From the NCBI GenBank assembly GCA_000696115.1, contig JJOH01000030.1, positions 1 through 63,438 on the forward strand: 63,438 bases of DNA. The letters run 5' to 3'. The translations under genes and the position numbers were made by a program. This DNA comes from Streptomyces olindensis. GTDB taxonomy: Bacteria > Actinomycetota > Actinomycetes > Streptomycetales > Streptomycetaceae. The notes under the pieces are model-generated. The model did no database searches, had not been told where the DNA came from, and was given only the letters and a program-made list of their open reading frames with translations. Below, piece after piece: positions 27,401 through 33,746 of the stretch (position 1 is its first letter; every line of letters begins with the position of its first letter).

Positions 27401-28407
27401 CGGTGCTGCTCCGCGTGGGAGAGCCGGGCGTAGAGCGGCAGGATCTCCGTGAAGCGGTAGTTCTTCCTGGTCAGCGCGTCCGCGGTGTCGCGGATCTCCC
27501 GTTCGCCGGAGAGGAAGACCAGGATGTCGCCCTGGCCCTCTTTCTGGAGTTCCTCGACGGCGTCGATGATCGCGGTGATCTGGTCGCGGTCGGCGTCGTC
27601 GCCGTCCTCCTCGAGGAGCGGGCGGTAGCGGACCTCGACCGGGTACGTACGGCCGCTGACCTCGATGATCGGGGCGTCGCCGAAGTGCCGCGAGAAGCGC
27701 TCGGGGTCGATCGTCGCCGAGGTGATGACGACCTTCAGGTCGGGGCGCTTGGGCAGCAGCTGGGCGAGGTAGCCGAGCAGGAAGTCGATGTTGAGGGACC
27801 GCTCGTGGGCCTCGTCGATGATGATCGTGTCGTAGGCGCGCAGCTCACGGTCGGTCTGGATCTCGGCGAGCAGGATGCCGTCCGTCATGAGCTTGACGAA
27901 GGTGGCGTCCGGGTCGACCTGGTCGGTGAAGCGGACCTTCCAGCCGACGGTCTCGCCGAGGGGGGTGTTCAGCTCCTCGGCGACGCGCTCGGCGACGGTC
28001 CGGGCGGCGATCCTGCGCGGCTGCGTGTGCCCGATCATGCCGCGCACGCCCCGGCCCAGCTCCATGCAGATCTTGGGGATCTGCGTGGTCTTGCCGGAGC
28101 CGGTCTCGCCGGCGACGATCACGACCTGGTGGTCGCGGATCGCGGCCGCGATGTCGTCCTTCTTCTGGCTGACCGGCAGTTGCTCGGGGTACGTGACCTC
28201 GGGCACACGGGCCCGGCGGGCGGCCATCCGCTCCTCGCCTTTGGCGATCTCCGCCTCGATCTCGGCGAGCACGGCGGCCCTGGCCTCCGGCTTGCGGATC
28301 TTGCGCGCACCTTCGAGCCTGCGCCCGAGCCGGTGCGCGTCGCGCAGGGACAGCTCGGTCAGGCGGGGGGCGAGGGCGCCGAGGGCGGGGGCAGGATGCG
28401 TAGACAT
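24463..28407 (-). CDS. hrpA: ATP-dependent RNA helicase HrpA (DEAH-box)
   Basis: 1314 residues, the normal length of bacterial HrpA. Motor motifs in order: Walker A GETGSGKTT (100-108), TQPRR (motif Ia, 128-132), DEAH (198-201), TSATID (motif III), then VLATNVAETSLTVPGI and QRKGRCGR (motifs V and VI). These are followed by HA2/OB-like regions and the long C-terminal DUF3418 part (VTVHIPLQVLNQV ... ). DEAH helicases of this type remodel RNA and, in E. coli, rescue stalled ribosomes. It is flanked by tRNA-Asp and a divergent monooxygenase gene. Confidence 0.95.
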   Translation of the reverse strand: MSTHPAPALGALAPRLTELSLRDAHRLGRRLEGARKIRKPEARAAVLAEIEAEIAKGEERMAARRARVPEVTYPEQLPVSQKKDDIAAAIRDHQVVIVAGETGSGKTTQIPKICMELGRGVRGMIGHTQPRRIAARTVAERVAEELNTPLGETVGWKVRFTDQVDPDATFVKLMTDGILLAEIQTDRELRAYDTIIIDEAHERSLNIDFLLGYLAQLLPKRPDLKVVITSATIDPERFSRHFGDAPIIEVSGRTYPVEVRYRPLLEEDGDDADRDQITAIIDAVEELQKEGQGDILVFLSGEREIRDTADALTRKNYRFTEILPLYARLSHAEQHRVFQPHTGRRIVLATNVAETSLTVPGIKYVIDPGFARISRYSHRTKVQRLPIEPVSQASANQRKGRCGRTSDGICIRLYSEDDFNARAEFTDAEILRTNLASVILQMTAAGLGDIEKFPFIDPPDHRNIRDGVQLLQELGALDPAQKDPRKRLTDTGRKLAQLPVDPRLARMVLEADRNGCVREVMVIAAALSIQDPRERPADKQTQADQQHARFKDETSDFLAYLNLWRYIREQQKERGSSSFRRMCKQEYLNFLRIREWQDIYTQLRTVAKQMGIHLNEDDAPADRIHVSLLAGLLSHIGMKDVKEGAKNEYLGARNAKFAVFPGSALFKKPPRFVMSAELVETSRLWARVNAKIEPEWVEPLAQHLIKRTYSEPHWEKDQAAVMAYEKVTLYGVPIVAQRKVNYGRIDPEISRELFIRNALVEGDWRTHHKFFSDNRRLLTEVEELEHRARRRDILVDDETLFDFYDRRIPEHVVSGAHFDSWWKRKRHEQPDFLDFEREMLINEKAGEVTKADYPDSWRQGNLKFRVTYQFEPGADADGVTVHIPLQVLNQVTDEGFDWQIPGLREELVTELIRSLPKPIRRNYVPAPNYAKAFLDKAVPLQEPLTTTMARELRLMVGVPFDADDFDWSKVPDHLKITFRIVDERRRKLAEDKDLEALKLKLKPRARKALSQAAAATAERQGGESLERKGLTDWTIGTLTRVFETRRAGQPVKAYPALVDDGDTVSVRLFDTEAEQAEAMWKGTRRLILRNIPVNPAKFASEKLTNAQKLALSANPHGSIQGLFDDCATAAADKLIADFGGPAWDEESYRKLYDKVRAEIVDTTVRTVGQVQQVLAAWQACERRLKAVRSPALLPNLQDVREQLDALVKPGFVTEAGLRRLPDLMRYLVAADRRLQQMPTNVQRDTTRMQKVHEMRDEYAWLLEQLPQGRPVPSAVLDIRWMLEELRVSYFAHALGTAYPVSDKRIVKAIDAAVP

Positions 28408-28453
28408 ACGCGATCCAGGATCTCATCCCCGGGAAATCCGTGGCGAACGCTTT

Positions 28454-28515
28454 TGTCCCGGGGTGCGGGTCGGTGTCCCGGGCGTGGAGGGCGGTGTCCC
28501 GGGGGCGGAGCGGCA
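28454..28515. repeat. three imperfect 20-21 bp tandem repeats
   Basis: Units begin TGTCCCGGG at 28454, 28474 and 28495 and each is G-rich. They lie in the hrpA/monooxygenase divergent promoter gap. Confidence 0.6.
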
Positions 28516-28656
28516 GGGCGGGCCACTGGGTGGGCCTCGGGGCGGGCCTCTCCGCGTCGGCGCGGAGTGAGGTTTGACCGTTTCTCGTCCGGGCGGGGCT
28601 TGCATGGGCGGCGAGGCCGTACGGCAGCCGCACCTGATGGGAGGGCCTCCCGACCC

Positions 28657-30105
28657 ATGCCTGAAGCCACCGACGTGTTGATCGTGGGGGCCGGTCCCAC
28701 CGGTCTGATGCTCGCGGGAGACCTCGCCGCGGCGGGTGTGTCCGTCACCGTGCTGGAGCGCCGCGCTCAGGAGTCGCTGCTCACCCGTGCCTTCGCGGTC
28801 CACGCGCGCACGCTGGAGCTGCTGGACGCCCGGGGCGTCGCCGACGAACTCGTCACCCGCGGCGTCCAGATCGGCAAGCTCCAGATGATCGGGGACGCCC
28901 AGCTGGACCTGAAGCGCCTGCCGAGCCGGTTCCCGTACATGCTCCTGACCCCGCAGCACGAGACCGAGGCGGTGCTGGCGAAACGGGCCGTGACGCTCGG
29001 CGCCGACGTGCGGCTCGGCGCGGAGGTCACCGGGCTCCGGCAGGACACCGACGGCGTGAGCGTGTCCGTACGCCGGTCCGACGGCACCGCGGACACCTGG
29101 CGTGCCCGCTATGTGGTCGGTGCGGACGGCATGAACAGCGTGGTGCGCAGGACGCTGGGCTTTCCGTTCCCCGGCCGGGCCGCGCTGCGCTCGGTGATGC
29201 TCGCCGACGTCCGGCTGACCGTGCCGCAGGGCATGCCGCTGGCGAACGCGGTCCGGGAGGGGATCGCCTTCGTCTCCCCGCTGGGCGACGGCTGGCACCG
29301 GGTGGTCGCCTGGGACCGCGCCAAGCAGCTGCCCGTGGAGGCCCCGCTCGACCTCGAGGACGTGCGGACGATCACCCGCAAGGCCCTCGGGACCGACTTC
29401 GGCATGCACGACCCGCGCTGGCTCTCCCGCTTCCAGACCGATGAACGTCAGGCGCCGCGCTACCGGCTCGGCCGGGTCCTGCTCGCGGGCGACGCCGCGC
29501 ACGTGCACTCGCCGGCGGGTGGTCAGGGCATGAACACCGGTCTGCAGGACGCCGCCAACCTGGCCTGGCGGCTGGCCGCGGTGGTGCGGGGGCGGGCTCC
29601 GGAGACGCTGCTCGACGGGTACCAGACCGAGCGGCACCCGATCGGCCGGAAGGTGATCCGGGACAGCGGCAGGATGATGCGACTGGCGCTGATCCACACG
29701 CCCGTGCTGCGCACCGCCATGAACCTGGCCTCGCGCGCCGCCGCCGCGCTGCCACCCCTGGCCGACCGTCTCGCGGCCGAGGCGACGGGGATCTCCATCG
29801 CCTATCCGGCTCCGCCCGGCGCGCACCCGTACACGGGCCGGCGCGCCCCCGACCTGCGCCTCGCCCCGGGCGCCGGCACCCCGCGGCGGCTGTACGAGGC
29901 CCTGCGCGCCTGCCGCTTCGTCCTCGTCGGCCGGTGCCCCGAGGTGAAGGGCTGGGAAGAGCGGCTGATCACCGTCACCCCGGCGGGTCCCCAGGGACCG
30001 GCGCTGCTGCTGGTGCGCCCGGACGGCTATGTCGCGTGGGCCGCGGACGACCACGACCAGGACGCACTGCTGGCCGCCCTGCCCCATTGGGTCGGTCCCC
30101 GCTGA
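28657..30105 (+). CDS. FAD-dependent aromatic-type monooxygenase (PheA/TfdB family)
   Basis: 482 residues. The N-terminal FAD Rossmann motif is VLIVGAGPTGLMLAGDLA (about residues 6-23). The mid-protein motif YVVGADGMNSVVRRTLG (DG motif) and the second FAD motif RVLLAGDAAHVHSPAGGQGMN (GD motif) are intact. A thioredoxin-like C-terminal part (VLVGRCPEVKG ... LLVRPDGYVAWAADD) matches the PHBH-type hydroxylases with a C-terminal extension. Such enzymes hydroxylate aromatic or polyketide substrates with NAD(P)H and oxygen; the substrate here cannot be told. ATG 28657; GGGAGGG lies about 10 nt upstream. Confidence 0.88.
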   Translation: MPEATDVLIVGAGPTGLMLAGDLAAAGVSVTVLERRAQESLLTRAFAVHARTLELLDARGVADELVTRGVQIGKLQMIGDAQLDLKRLPSRFPYMLLTPQHETEAVLAKRAVTLGADVRLGAEVTGLRQDTDGVSVSVRRSDGTADTWRARYVVGADGMNSVVRRTLGFPFPGRAALRSVMLADVRLTVPQGMPLANAVREGIAFVSPLGDGWHRVVAWDRAKQLPVEAPLDLEDVRTITRKALGTDFGMHDPRWLSRFQTDERQAPRYRLGRVLLAGDAAHVHSPAGGQGMNTGLQDAANLAWRLAAVVRGRAPETLLDGYQTERHPIGRKVIRDSGRMMRLALIHTPVLRTAMNLASRAAAALPPLADRLAAEATGISIAYPAPPGAHPYTGRRAPDLRLAPGAGTPRRLYEALRACRFVLVGRCPEVKGWEERLITVTPAGPQGPALLLVRPDGYVAWAADDHDQDALLAALPHWVGPR

Positions 30106-30155
30106 GGCCCGCCTGAGAGGATGACGCCGACCATCACACGAAATGGGGGGCGAGC

Positions 30156-30344
30156 ATGCTCGTGCTCATACTGTCCGTTGTCGTTCTGCTCGTCATCGGC
30201 GGCTGCGTCTGCGTCTTCTGGGCGGCCCGGGGCGACGCCCCGCGCTGGGCACGGGGTGTGGCCAAGGCGACGCTGCTCGGCAGCGAACTGGCACGCAGCG
30301 CGAGCCGGGGATCCCACTCGCAGCAGAGCCGCGGGGACGACTAG
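30156..30344 (+). CDS. small single-span membrane protein
   Basis: 62 residues: an N-terminal hydrophobic helix MLVLILSVVVLLVIGGCVCVFWAA (1-24 in two quoted parts: MLVLILSVVVLL and VIGGCVCVFWAA), then a basic, Ser-rich cytoplasmic-type tail ending SQQSRGDD. GGGGGGCGAG lies 5-8 nt before ATG 30156, and the strong hydrophobic/basic split argues for a real gene. No family recognised. Confidence 0.55.
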   Translation: MLVLILSVVVLLVIGGCVCVFWAARGDAPRWARGVAKATLLGSELARSASRGSHSQQSRGDD

Positions 30345-30375
30345 TCGGGGAGAGGTTGGCGTAGACGGCACGGAA

Positions 30376-30408
30376 GAGCCCCTCCCCGATGGTGACGGAG
30401 AGGGGCTC
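30376..30408 (-). terminator. terminator of the tRNA Glu-Asp-Phe cluster
   Basis: 9-bp stem GAGCCCCTC / GAGGGGCTC immediately downstream (minus strand) of tRNA-Phe, followed on that strand by TTCC. It may also serve the small membrane-protein gene. Confidence 0.6.
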
Positions 30409-30429
30409 AAGCCCTGGTGGGGGCGGTTG

Positions 30430-30503
30430 TGGCTGGGGCCGGGGTCGAACCGGCGACCTTCCGCTTTTCAGGCGGACGCTCGTACCAACTGAGCTACCCA
30501 GCC
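30430..30503 (-). tRNA. tRNA-Phe (anticodon GAA)
   Basis: Acceptor GGCTGGG pairs with CCCAGCC; D arm GCTCAGTTGGTACGAGC, anticodon arm CCGCCTGAAAAGCGG (GAA), T loop GTTCGACCC. CCA not encoded. Last of three minus-strand tRNA genes. Confidence 0.95.
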
Positions 30504-30505
30504 AC

Positions 30506-30525
30506 GAGGTTTCACGTGAAACCTC
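30506..30525. promoter_or_regulatory. parS: parS centromere site (ParB binding)
   Basis: A 20-bp perfect palindrome between tRNA-Phe and tRNA-Asp contains GTTTCACGTGAAAC at 30509-30522. This is the actinobacterial parS core (GTTTCACGTGAAAC). In Streptomyces about twenty such sites cluster around oriC and are bound by ParB for chromosome segregation. It lies inside a tRNA operon without disturbing either tRNA. Confidence 0.85.
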
Positions 30526-30527
30526 AG

Positions 30528-30602
30528 CGGTCCTGACGGGATTTGAACCCGCGGCCTCCACCTTGACAGGGTGGCGAGCACTCCAAACTGCTCCACAGGA
30601 CC
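30528..30602 (-). tRNA. tRNA-Asp (anticodon GTC), copy 2
   Basis: Identical in sequence to the gene at 24269-24343, same strand, 6.26 kb away. CCA not encoded. Confidence 0.95.
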
Positions 30603-30637
30603 AAGCTTCGTACGACAGTGTCGCACAGGGTGGTGCG

Positions 30638-30710
30638 TGCCCCCAACGGGATTCGAACCCGTGCTACCGCCTTGAAAGGGCGGCGTCCTAGGCCGCTAGA
30701 CGATGAGGGC
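30638..30710 (-). tRNA. tRNA-Glu (anticodon TTC)
   Basis: Acceptor GCCCTCA pairs with TGGGGGC (one G-U pair); anticodon arm GCCGCCCTTTCAAGGCGG (TTC), T loop GTTCGAATC. CCA not encoded. First gene of the Glu-Asp-Phe cluster; a promoter lies upstream. Confidence 0.95.
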
Positions 30711-30754
30711 TATCGGCCCGCCTGGGCGCTTCTCAGCGCGTCGGGGACGTGAGA

Positions 30755-30784
30755 AGCATATGGGATGGCGGGAGCTATCGCCAA
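30755..30784 (-). promoter_or_regulatory. promoter of the tRNA Glu-Asp-Phe cluster
   Basis: On the minus strand TTGGCG (30779-30784), an 18-nt spacer and TATGCT (30755-30760) precede tRNA-Glu by about 45 nt. Confidence 0.55.
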
Positions 30785-30790
30785 AACGGT

Positions 30791-32365
30791 TTAGGAGGAG
30801 GGCGAGGGGCTGGTCTCCGTGGGGGTGCTCGGGGACGGGGTCGCGCCGGGCTGGTTCTCCTCCGGGAGGTGGCGGCTGACCTCGGCCGTCGTGAGGCCCA
30901 GGCCGCCCAGTTCGATCTCGTCCCAGGCCTGGAGATGGCGGGTGTCCCGGTCGAAGTAGAGGATCGACGCCTCGATGGGGTCCGGGTGCTTGCCCTCGAT
31001 GGCCCGCAGGCCGCTGCCGCCCGTGGAGCCCTCGATGCGGAGCCGGGTGCCGTACTTCAGGACCTCCATCTCGTCGTGGTGGAGGTGGCCGGCCAGGACC
31101 AGGGGGACCTCGCCGTCGACCTCGCGGGCGGCCGAGGGCTCGTGGGCGATGGCGACGTCGACCGGGGTGCCCGCCGTGCGCTGGTCGCGCAGGGCCGTGG
31201 CCAGGCGGGCGCCGGCCAACTCCTGGGACTGCTCGGCGCCGGGCTGCTTCGAGCGGTCCGGGGTGAACTGGGGGTCGCCGATGCCCGCGAAACGCAGGCC
31301 CTTGATCGTCTCGGCCCGGCCGCCGTCCAGCACGTGCACGTTCTTCAGGCCCTCCATGTACCGCTGGGTGATCATCGAGTCGTGGTTGCCACGGACCCAC
31401 ACGTAGGGCGCCCCGAGGTCCTCGATGGGGTCCAGGAAGCCGTTCTCGGCGGCCGTGCCGTGGTCCATCGTGTCGCCCGAATCGACGATCACATCGACCT
31501 TGTACTGCTCCACCAGCGAGGCGATGATCTTCCAGCTCGCCGGGTTCAGATGGATGTCGGAGACGTGCAGGACCCGGATGGTGGAGGGGTCGGGCGCATA
31601 GGCGGGGAGGGTCGAGGTGGCGTCGTAGAGCTTGGTCACGTTGGTGACCAGACGGGCCAATTCCTTCTGGTAGACGTCGAATTCCGTGACGATGCTGCGC
31701 GCGTTGCCGACCAGGGACGGGGCCGAGGTGAGCAGGCCGGAGAACTTCGGCTCCAGGACCGAGTCGGGGCGCCAGGTGGCGTACGCCGTGCCGCCCGAGG
31801 CCGCGAGGAGGGTGAGGGCGAGTCCGCCGGCGGCCAGGGCGCGGCGGGGGCGCCGGTAGACCGCGAGGCCGAGGGCAGTCGCGCCGGTGACGACGGCCAC
31901 GGAGGACCGTACGGCCAGGTCGAGCGTGCCGCGGCCGACGTCCTGGGTGACCTCGTCCTGGAGGCCGGAGAGGCGCTCGGGGTGGTCGACGAGGGCCTGG
32001 GAGCGCTCCGGGTCGAGCTGGTCGACGTTGACGTCCAGACGGACCGGGGCGAGGTGGCTGTCCAGCTGGAGGGCGCCCAGGGGCGAGACGTTGATCTTCG
32101 TGCCGCCGGTGAAGGAGGGGCGCAGCGCCATCGTGGTGTTCATGGGGCCGACCGGCACCCGGACGTTGCCCACGACCAGCAGGCCCAGCCAGGCGCCGAA
32201 GAGGACGACGGCCACGAGTCCCGCCGCGCGGACCCACGGATGGGGCTGCGGCACGAGCTCGATCGTGGTGGGCGCCTGGCGCGAGCGGTAGTGGCGGGCC
32301 AGGGCGCGCGGGGCCTTGCGGATCGGGTTCAGGACACTCAGGACTGCGGCGGGGACGCGGGCCAT
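30791..32365 (-). CDS. membrane-anchored calcineurin-like metallophosphoesterase
   Basis: 524 residues. Hydrophobic segments near residues 46-66, 149-170 and 177-196 place the N-terminal third in the membrane. The catalytic part has every metal motif of the family: VSDIHLN (about 272-278), DSGDTMDHG, VRGNHDSM, the AHEP motif and LAGHLHHDE. The tail is Pro/Ser/Thr-rich. Substrate unknown; phosphodiesters or phospholipid headgroups are typical for membrane-linked members. The gene ends about 80 bp from tRNA-Glu and starts 83 bp from the divergent zincin gene. Confidence 0.88.
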   Translation of the reverse strand: MARVPAAVLSVLNPIRKAPRALARHYRSRQAPTTIELVPQPHPWVRAAGLVAVVLFGAWLGLLVVGNVRVPVGPMNTTMALRPSFTGGTKINVSPLGALQLDSHLAPVRLDVNVDQLDPERSQALVDHPERLSGLQDEVTQDVGRGTLDLAVRSSVAVVTGATALGLAVYRRPRRALAAGGLALTLLAASGGTAYATWRPDSVLEPKFSGLLTSAPSLVGNARSIVTEFDVYQKELARLVTNVTKLYDATSTLPAYAPDPSTIRVLHVSDIHLNPASWKIIASLVEQYKVDVIVDSGDTMDHGTAAENGFLDPIEDLGAPYVWVRGNHDSMITQRYMEGLKNVHVLDGGRAETIKGLRFAGIGDPQFTPDRSKQPGAEQSQELAGARLATALRDQRTAGTPVDVAIAHEPSAAREVDGEVPLVLAGHLHHDEMEVLKYGTRLRIEGSTGGSGLRAIEGKHPDPIEASILYFDRDTRHLQAWDEIELGGLGLTTAEVSRHLPEENQPGATPSPSTPTETSPSPSS

Positions 32366-32435
32366 TGGTCCCGTATGCCCAAGTCCCGGGCCGGATATGC
32401 GACGCCGGAAGGCTCTCGTACGGCGGGCGCGTGGC

Positions 32436-32451
32436 CGACAATGGGCCTGTG
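32436..32451 (+). promoter_or_regulatory. -10 element for leaderless zincin transcript
   Basis: GACAAT at 32436-32441 followed by 7 nt and GTG 32449; no Shine-Dalgarno. Confidence 0.5.
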
Positions 32452-32799
32452 CTGGAGATGACGCGCGAGGAGTTCGAGGAGCTGGTCGCCGAGGCGCTCG
32501 ACCGGATCCCGCCGGAGCTGACCCGACTGATGGACAACGTCGCGGTGTTCGTCGAGGACGAGCCGCCGGCGGACGATCCCGAGTTGCTCGGGCTGTACGA
32601 GGGGACGCCGCTGACGGACCGGGGCGAGTGGTACGCCGGTGTGCTGCCGGACCGGATCACCATCTACCGGAACCCGACGCTGCGGATGTGCGAGTCGCGG
32701 GAGGACGTCGTCGCCGAGACGGAGATCACCGTGGTGCACGAGATCGCGCACCACTTCGGCATCGACGACGCGCGCCTTCACGCCCTGGGTTACGGCTGA
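32449..32799 (+). CDS. zincin-like metallopeptidase family protein
   Basis: 116 residues from GTG 32449 (VLEMTREEFEELVAEALDRIP). The zinc motif HEIAHHFGID is at residues 97-106 (HExxH with a third ligand position nearby), and the family block NVAVFVEDEPP is at 30-40. This is the short, single-domain zincin family (PF06262 type) common in Actinobacteria; no physiological substrate is known to me. No signal peptide, so it is cytosolic. The start is supported by the -10 box 7 nt upstream. Confidence 0.87.
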   Translation: MLEMTREEFEELVAEALDRIPPELTRLMDNVAVFVEDEPPADDPELLGLYEGTPLTDRGEWYAGVLPDRITIYRNPTLRMCESREDVVAETEITVVHEIAHHFGIDDARLHALGYG

Positions 32800-32886
32800 G
32801 CGGGTTGTGAATGCGGGGCGCGTGTCCTCTTGTGGGCGGCGGGAGTTGGAGGTGTTGACTCCATCACCCTTTTCGGAGGTGGCCCC

Positions 32887-33420
32887 GTGCGCCCCTTGTT
32901 CGTACCCGTCCGTCTGGCCGCCACGGCCGTGGCCGTCGCCGCTGCCGCCGGCTGCATGAGTGTGGGGGACGACGGCACGGGCGGGAGCGCCAAGCCGTCG
33001 CACTCCGCCGGGCAGCGGGGCGGGGAGGCGCCCGACGGCGGCTCGGCCGTGTCGGGCGGCGCCGGCGGGTTCGGGGCCGCGGCGGCCGACGGCGAGCGCG
33101 AGCGGGGCAAGGGCAAGAAGGGGAAGAAGGGCGAGCGCGGCGGGCCGGGGGAATCGGCGCCCCCCGAGGCGTCACCGACCTCGGACGCGAGCGCGTCCGC
33201 GCCCCGGGGCGGCAAGCCGGTGAAGCCGGCCAAGCCGACGCCGAAGCCGCCGGCGCAGCCCACGCCCACCCGGACGACGGAACCGGAGCCCACGCCGACG
33301 CCGCCCGAGCCGACGACGTCCCCGGAGCCGACGCCGGAGCCGTCGTCGTCCGCGCACGAGCCGCCGGGGCCGCAGCTGGCCCAGCGGGAGCCGGCGCCGG
33401 AGGCGGGCTCACCGGCGTAG
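32887..33420 (+). CDS. small Pro/Lys-rich lipoprotein, unknown function
   Basis: 177 residues with a lipoprotein signal ending AAAAGC (Cys23). After it the chain is almost wholly low-complexity: Gly/Ser, a Lys-Gly run (RGKGKKGKKGERGG), then Pro repeats (KPVKPAKPTPKPP, TPTPPEPTTSPEPTPEP). This looks like a flexible, cell-wall spanning surface lipoprotein. GGAGGT is 6 nt before GTG 32887. It follows the zincin gene by 87 nt but its own Shine-Dalgarno and spacing leave the operon question open. Confidence 0.65.
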   Translation: MRPLFVPVRLAATAVAVAAAAGCMSVGDDGTGGSAKPSHSAGQRGGEAPDGGSAVSGGAGGFGAAAADGERERGKGKKGKKGERGGPGESAPPEASPTSDASASAPRGGKPVKPAKPTPKPPAQPTPTRTTEPEPTPTPPEPTTSPEPTPEPSSSAHEPPGPQLAQREPAPEAGSPA

Positions 33421-33461
33421 CCCTGCGGGGGCGGGGCCGGGGCCGGGGATTCAGCCGGGAA

Positions 33462-33500
33462 CCGTCCGCCGGAGCCGTCCGCCGGGACCGTCCGCCGGGA
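33462..33500. repeat. three 13-bp tandem repeats
   Basis: CCGTCCGCCGGAG/CCGTCCGCCGGGA/CCGTCCGCCGGGA at 33462, 33475 and 33488, in the gap between the lipoprotein and helicase genes. Confidence 0.75.
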
Positions 33501-33539
33501 ACAAAAAGCGCCCGGCTCGCCTTATGGAGACAGCCGTAC

Positions 33540-33746
33540 CAGTCCGGTTTGCCTTGCGGGGCCCGGAGTGCGTATGGTGGCAGATCGTTTGATCCCATCT
33601 TGCCCGGCGCCACCGCAGAGCGCGCCGTGTGGCGCGTACTCTCCTTTGCCGTGGTGGACCGCATAGAGGCGGTCGTATTGCGAATCGCGAATCACGGAGT
33701 TGACGGGCGCGTGCCGACTTGAGACTCCGGAAGGTTTCGCATTCGC
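33540..33746 (+). promoter_or_regulatory. putative promoter and long 5' leader of DEAD-box helicase gene
   Basis: A TATGGT box (33573-33578) would give a leader of about 160 nt before ATG 33747. The leader contains a GCGCGCCGTGTGGCGCG-like inverted repeat near 33618-33640. Long leaders are common in cold-inducible DEAD-box mRNAs; no function is shown here. Confidence 0.35.

Noticed and set aside
24394..28656. A plus-strand open frame of more than 1,400 codons antisense to hrpA, joined in frame to the monooxygenase
   Set aside because: The opposite strand has a full-length HrpA with all helicase motifs. At this GC content stop codons are rare in antisense frames. The antisense translation is Leu/Val/Arg/Gly-rich without motifs, and the monooxygenase has its own Shine-Dalgarno and natural N-terminus at 28657.
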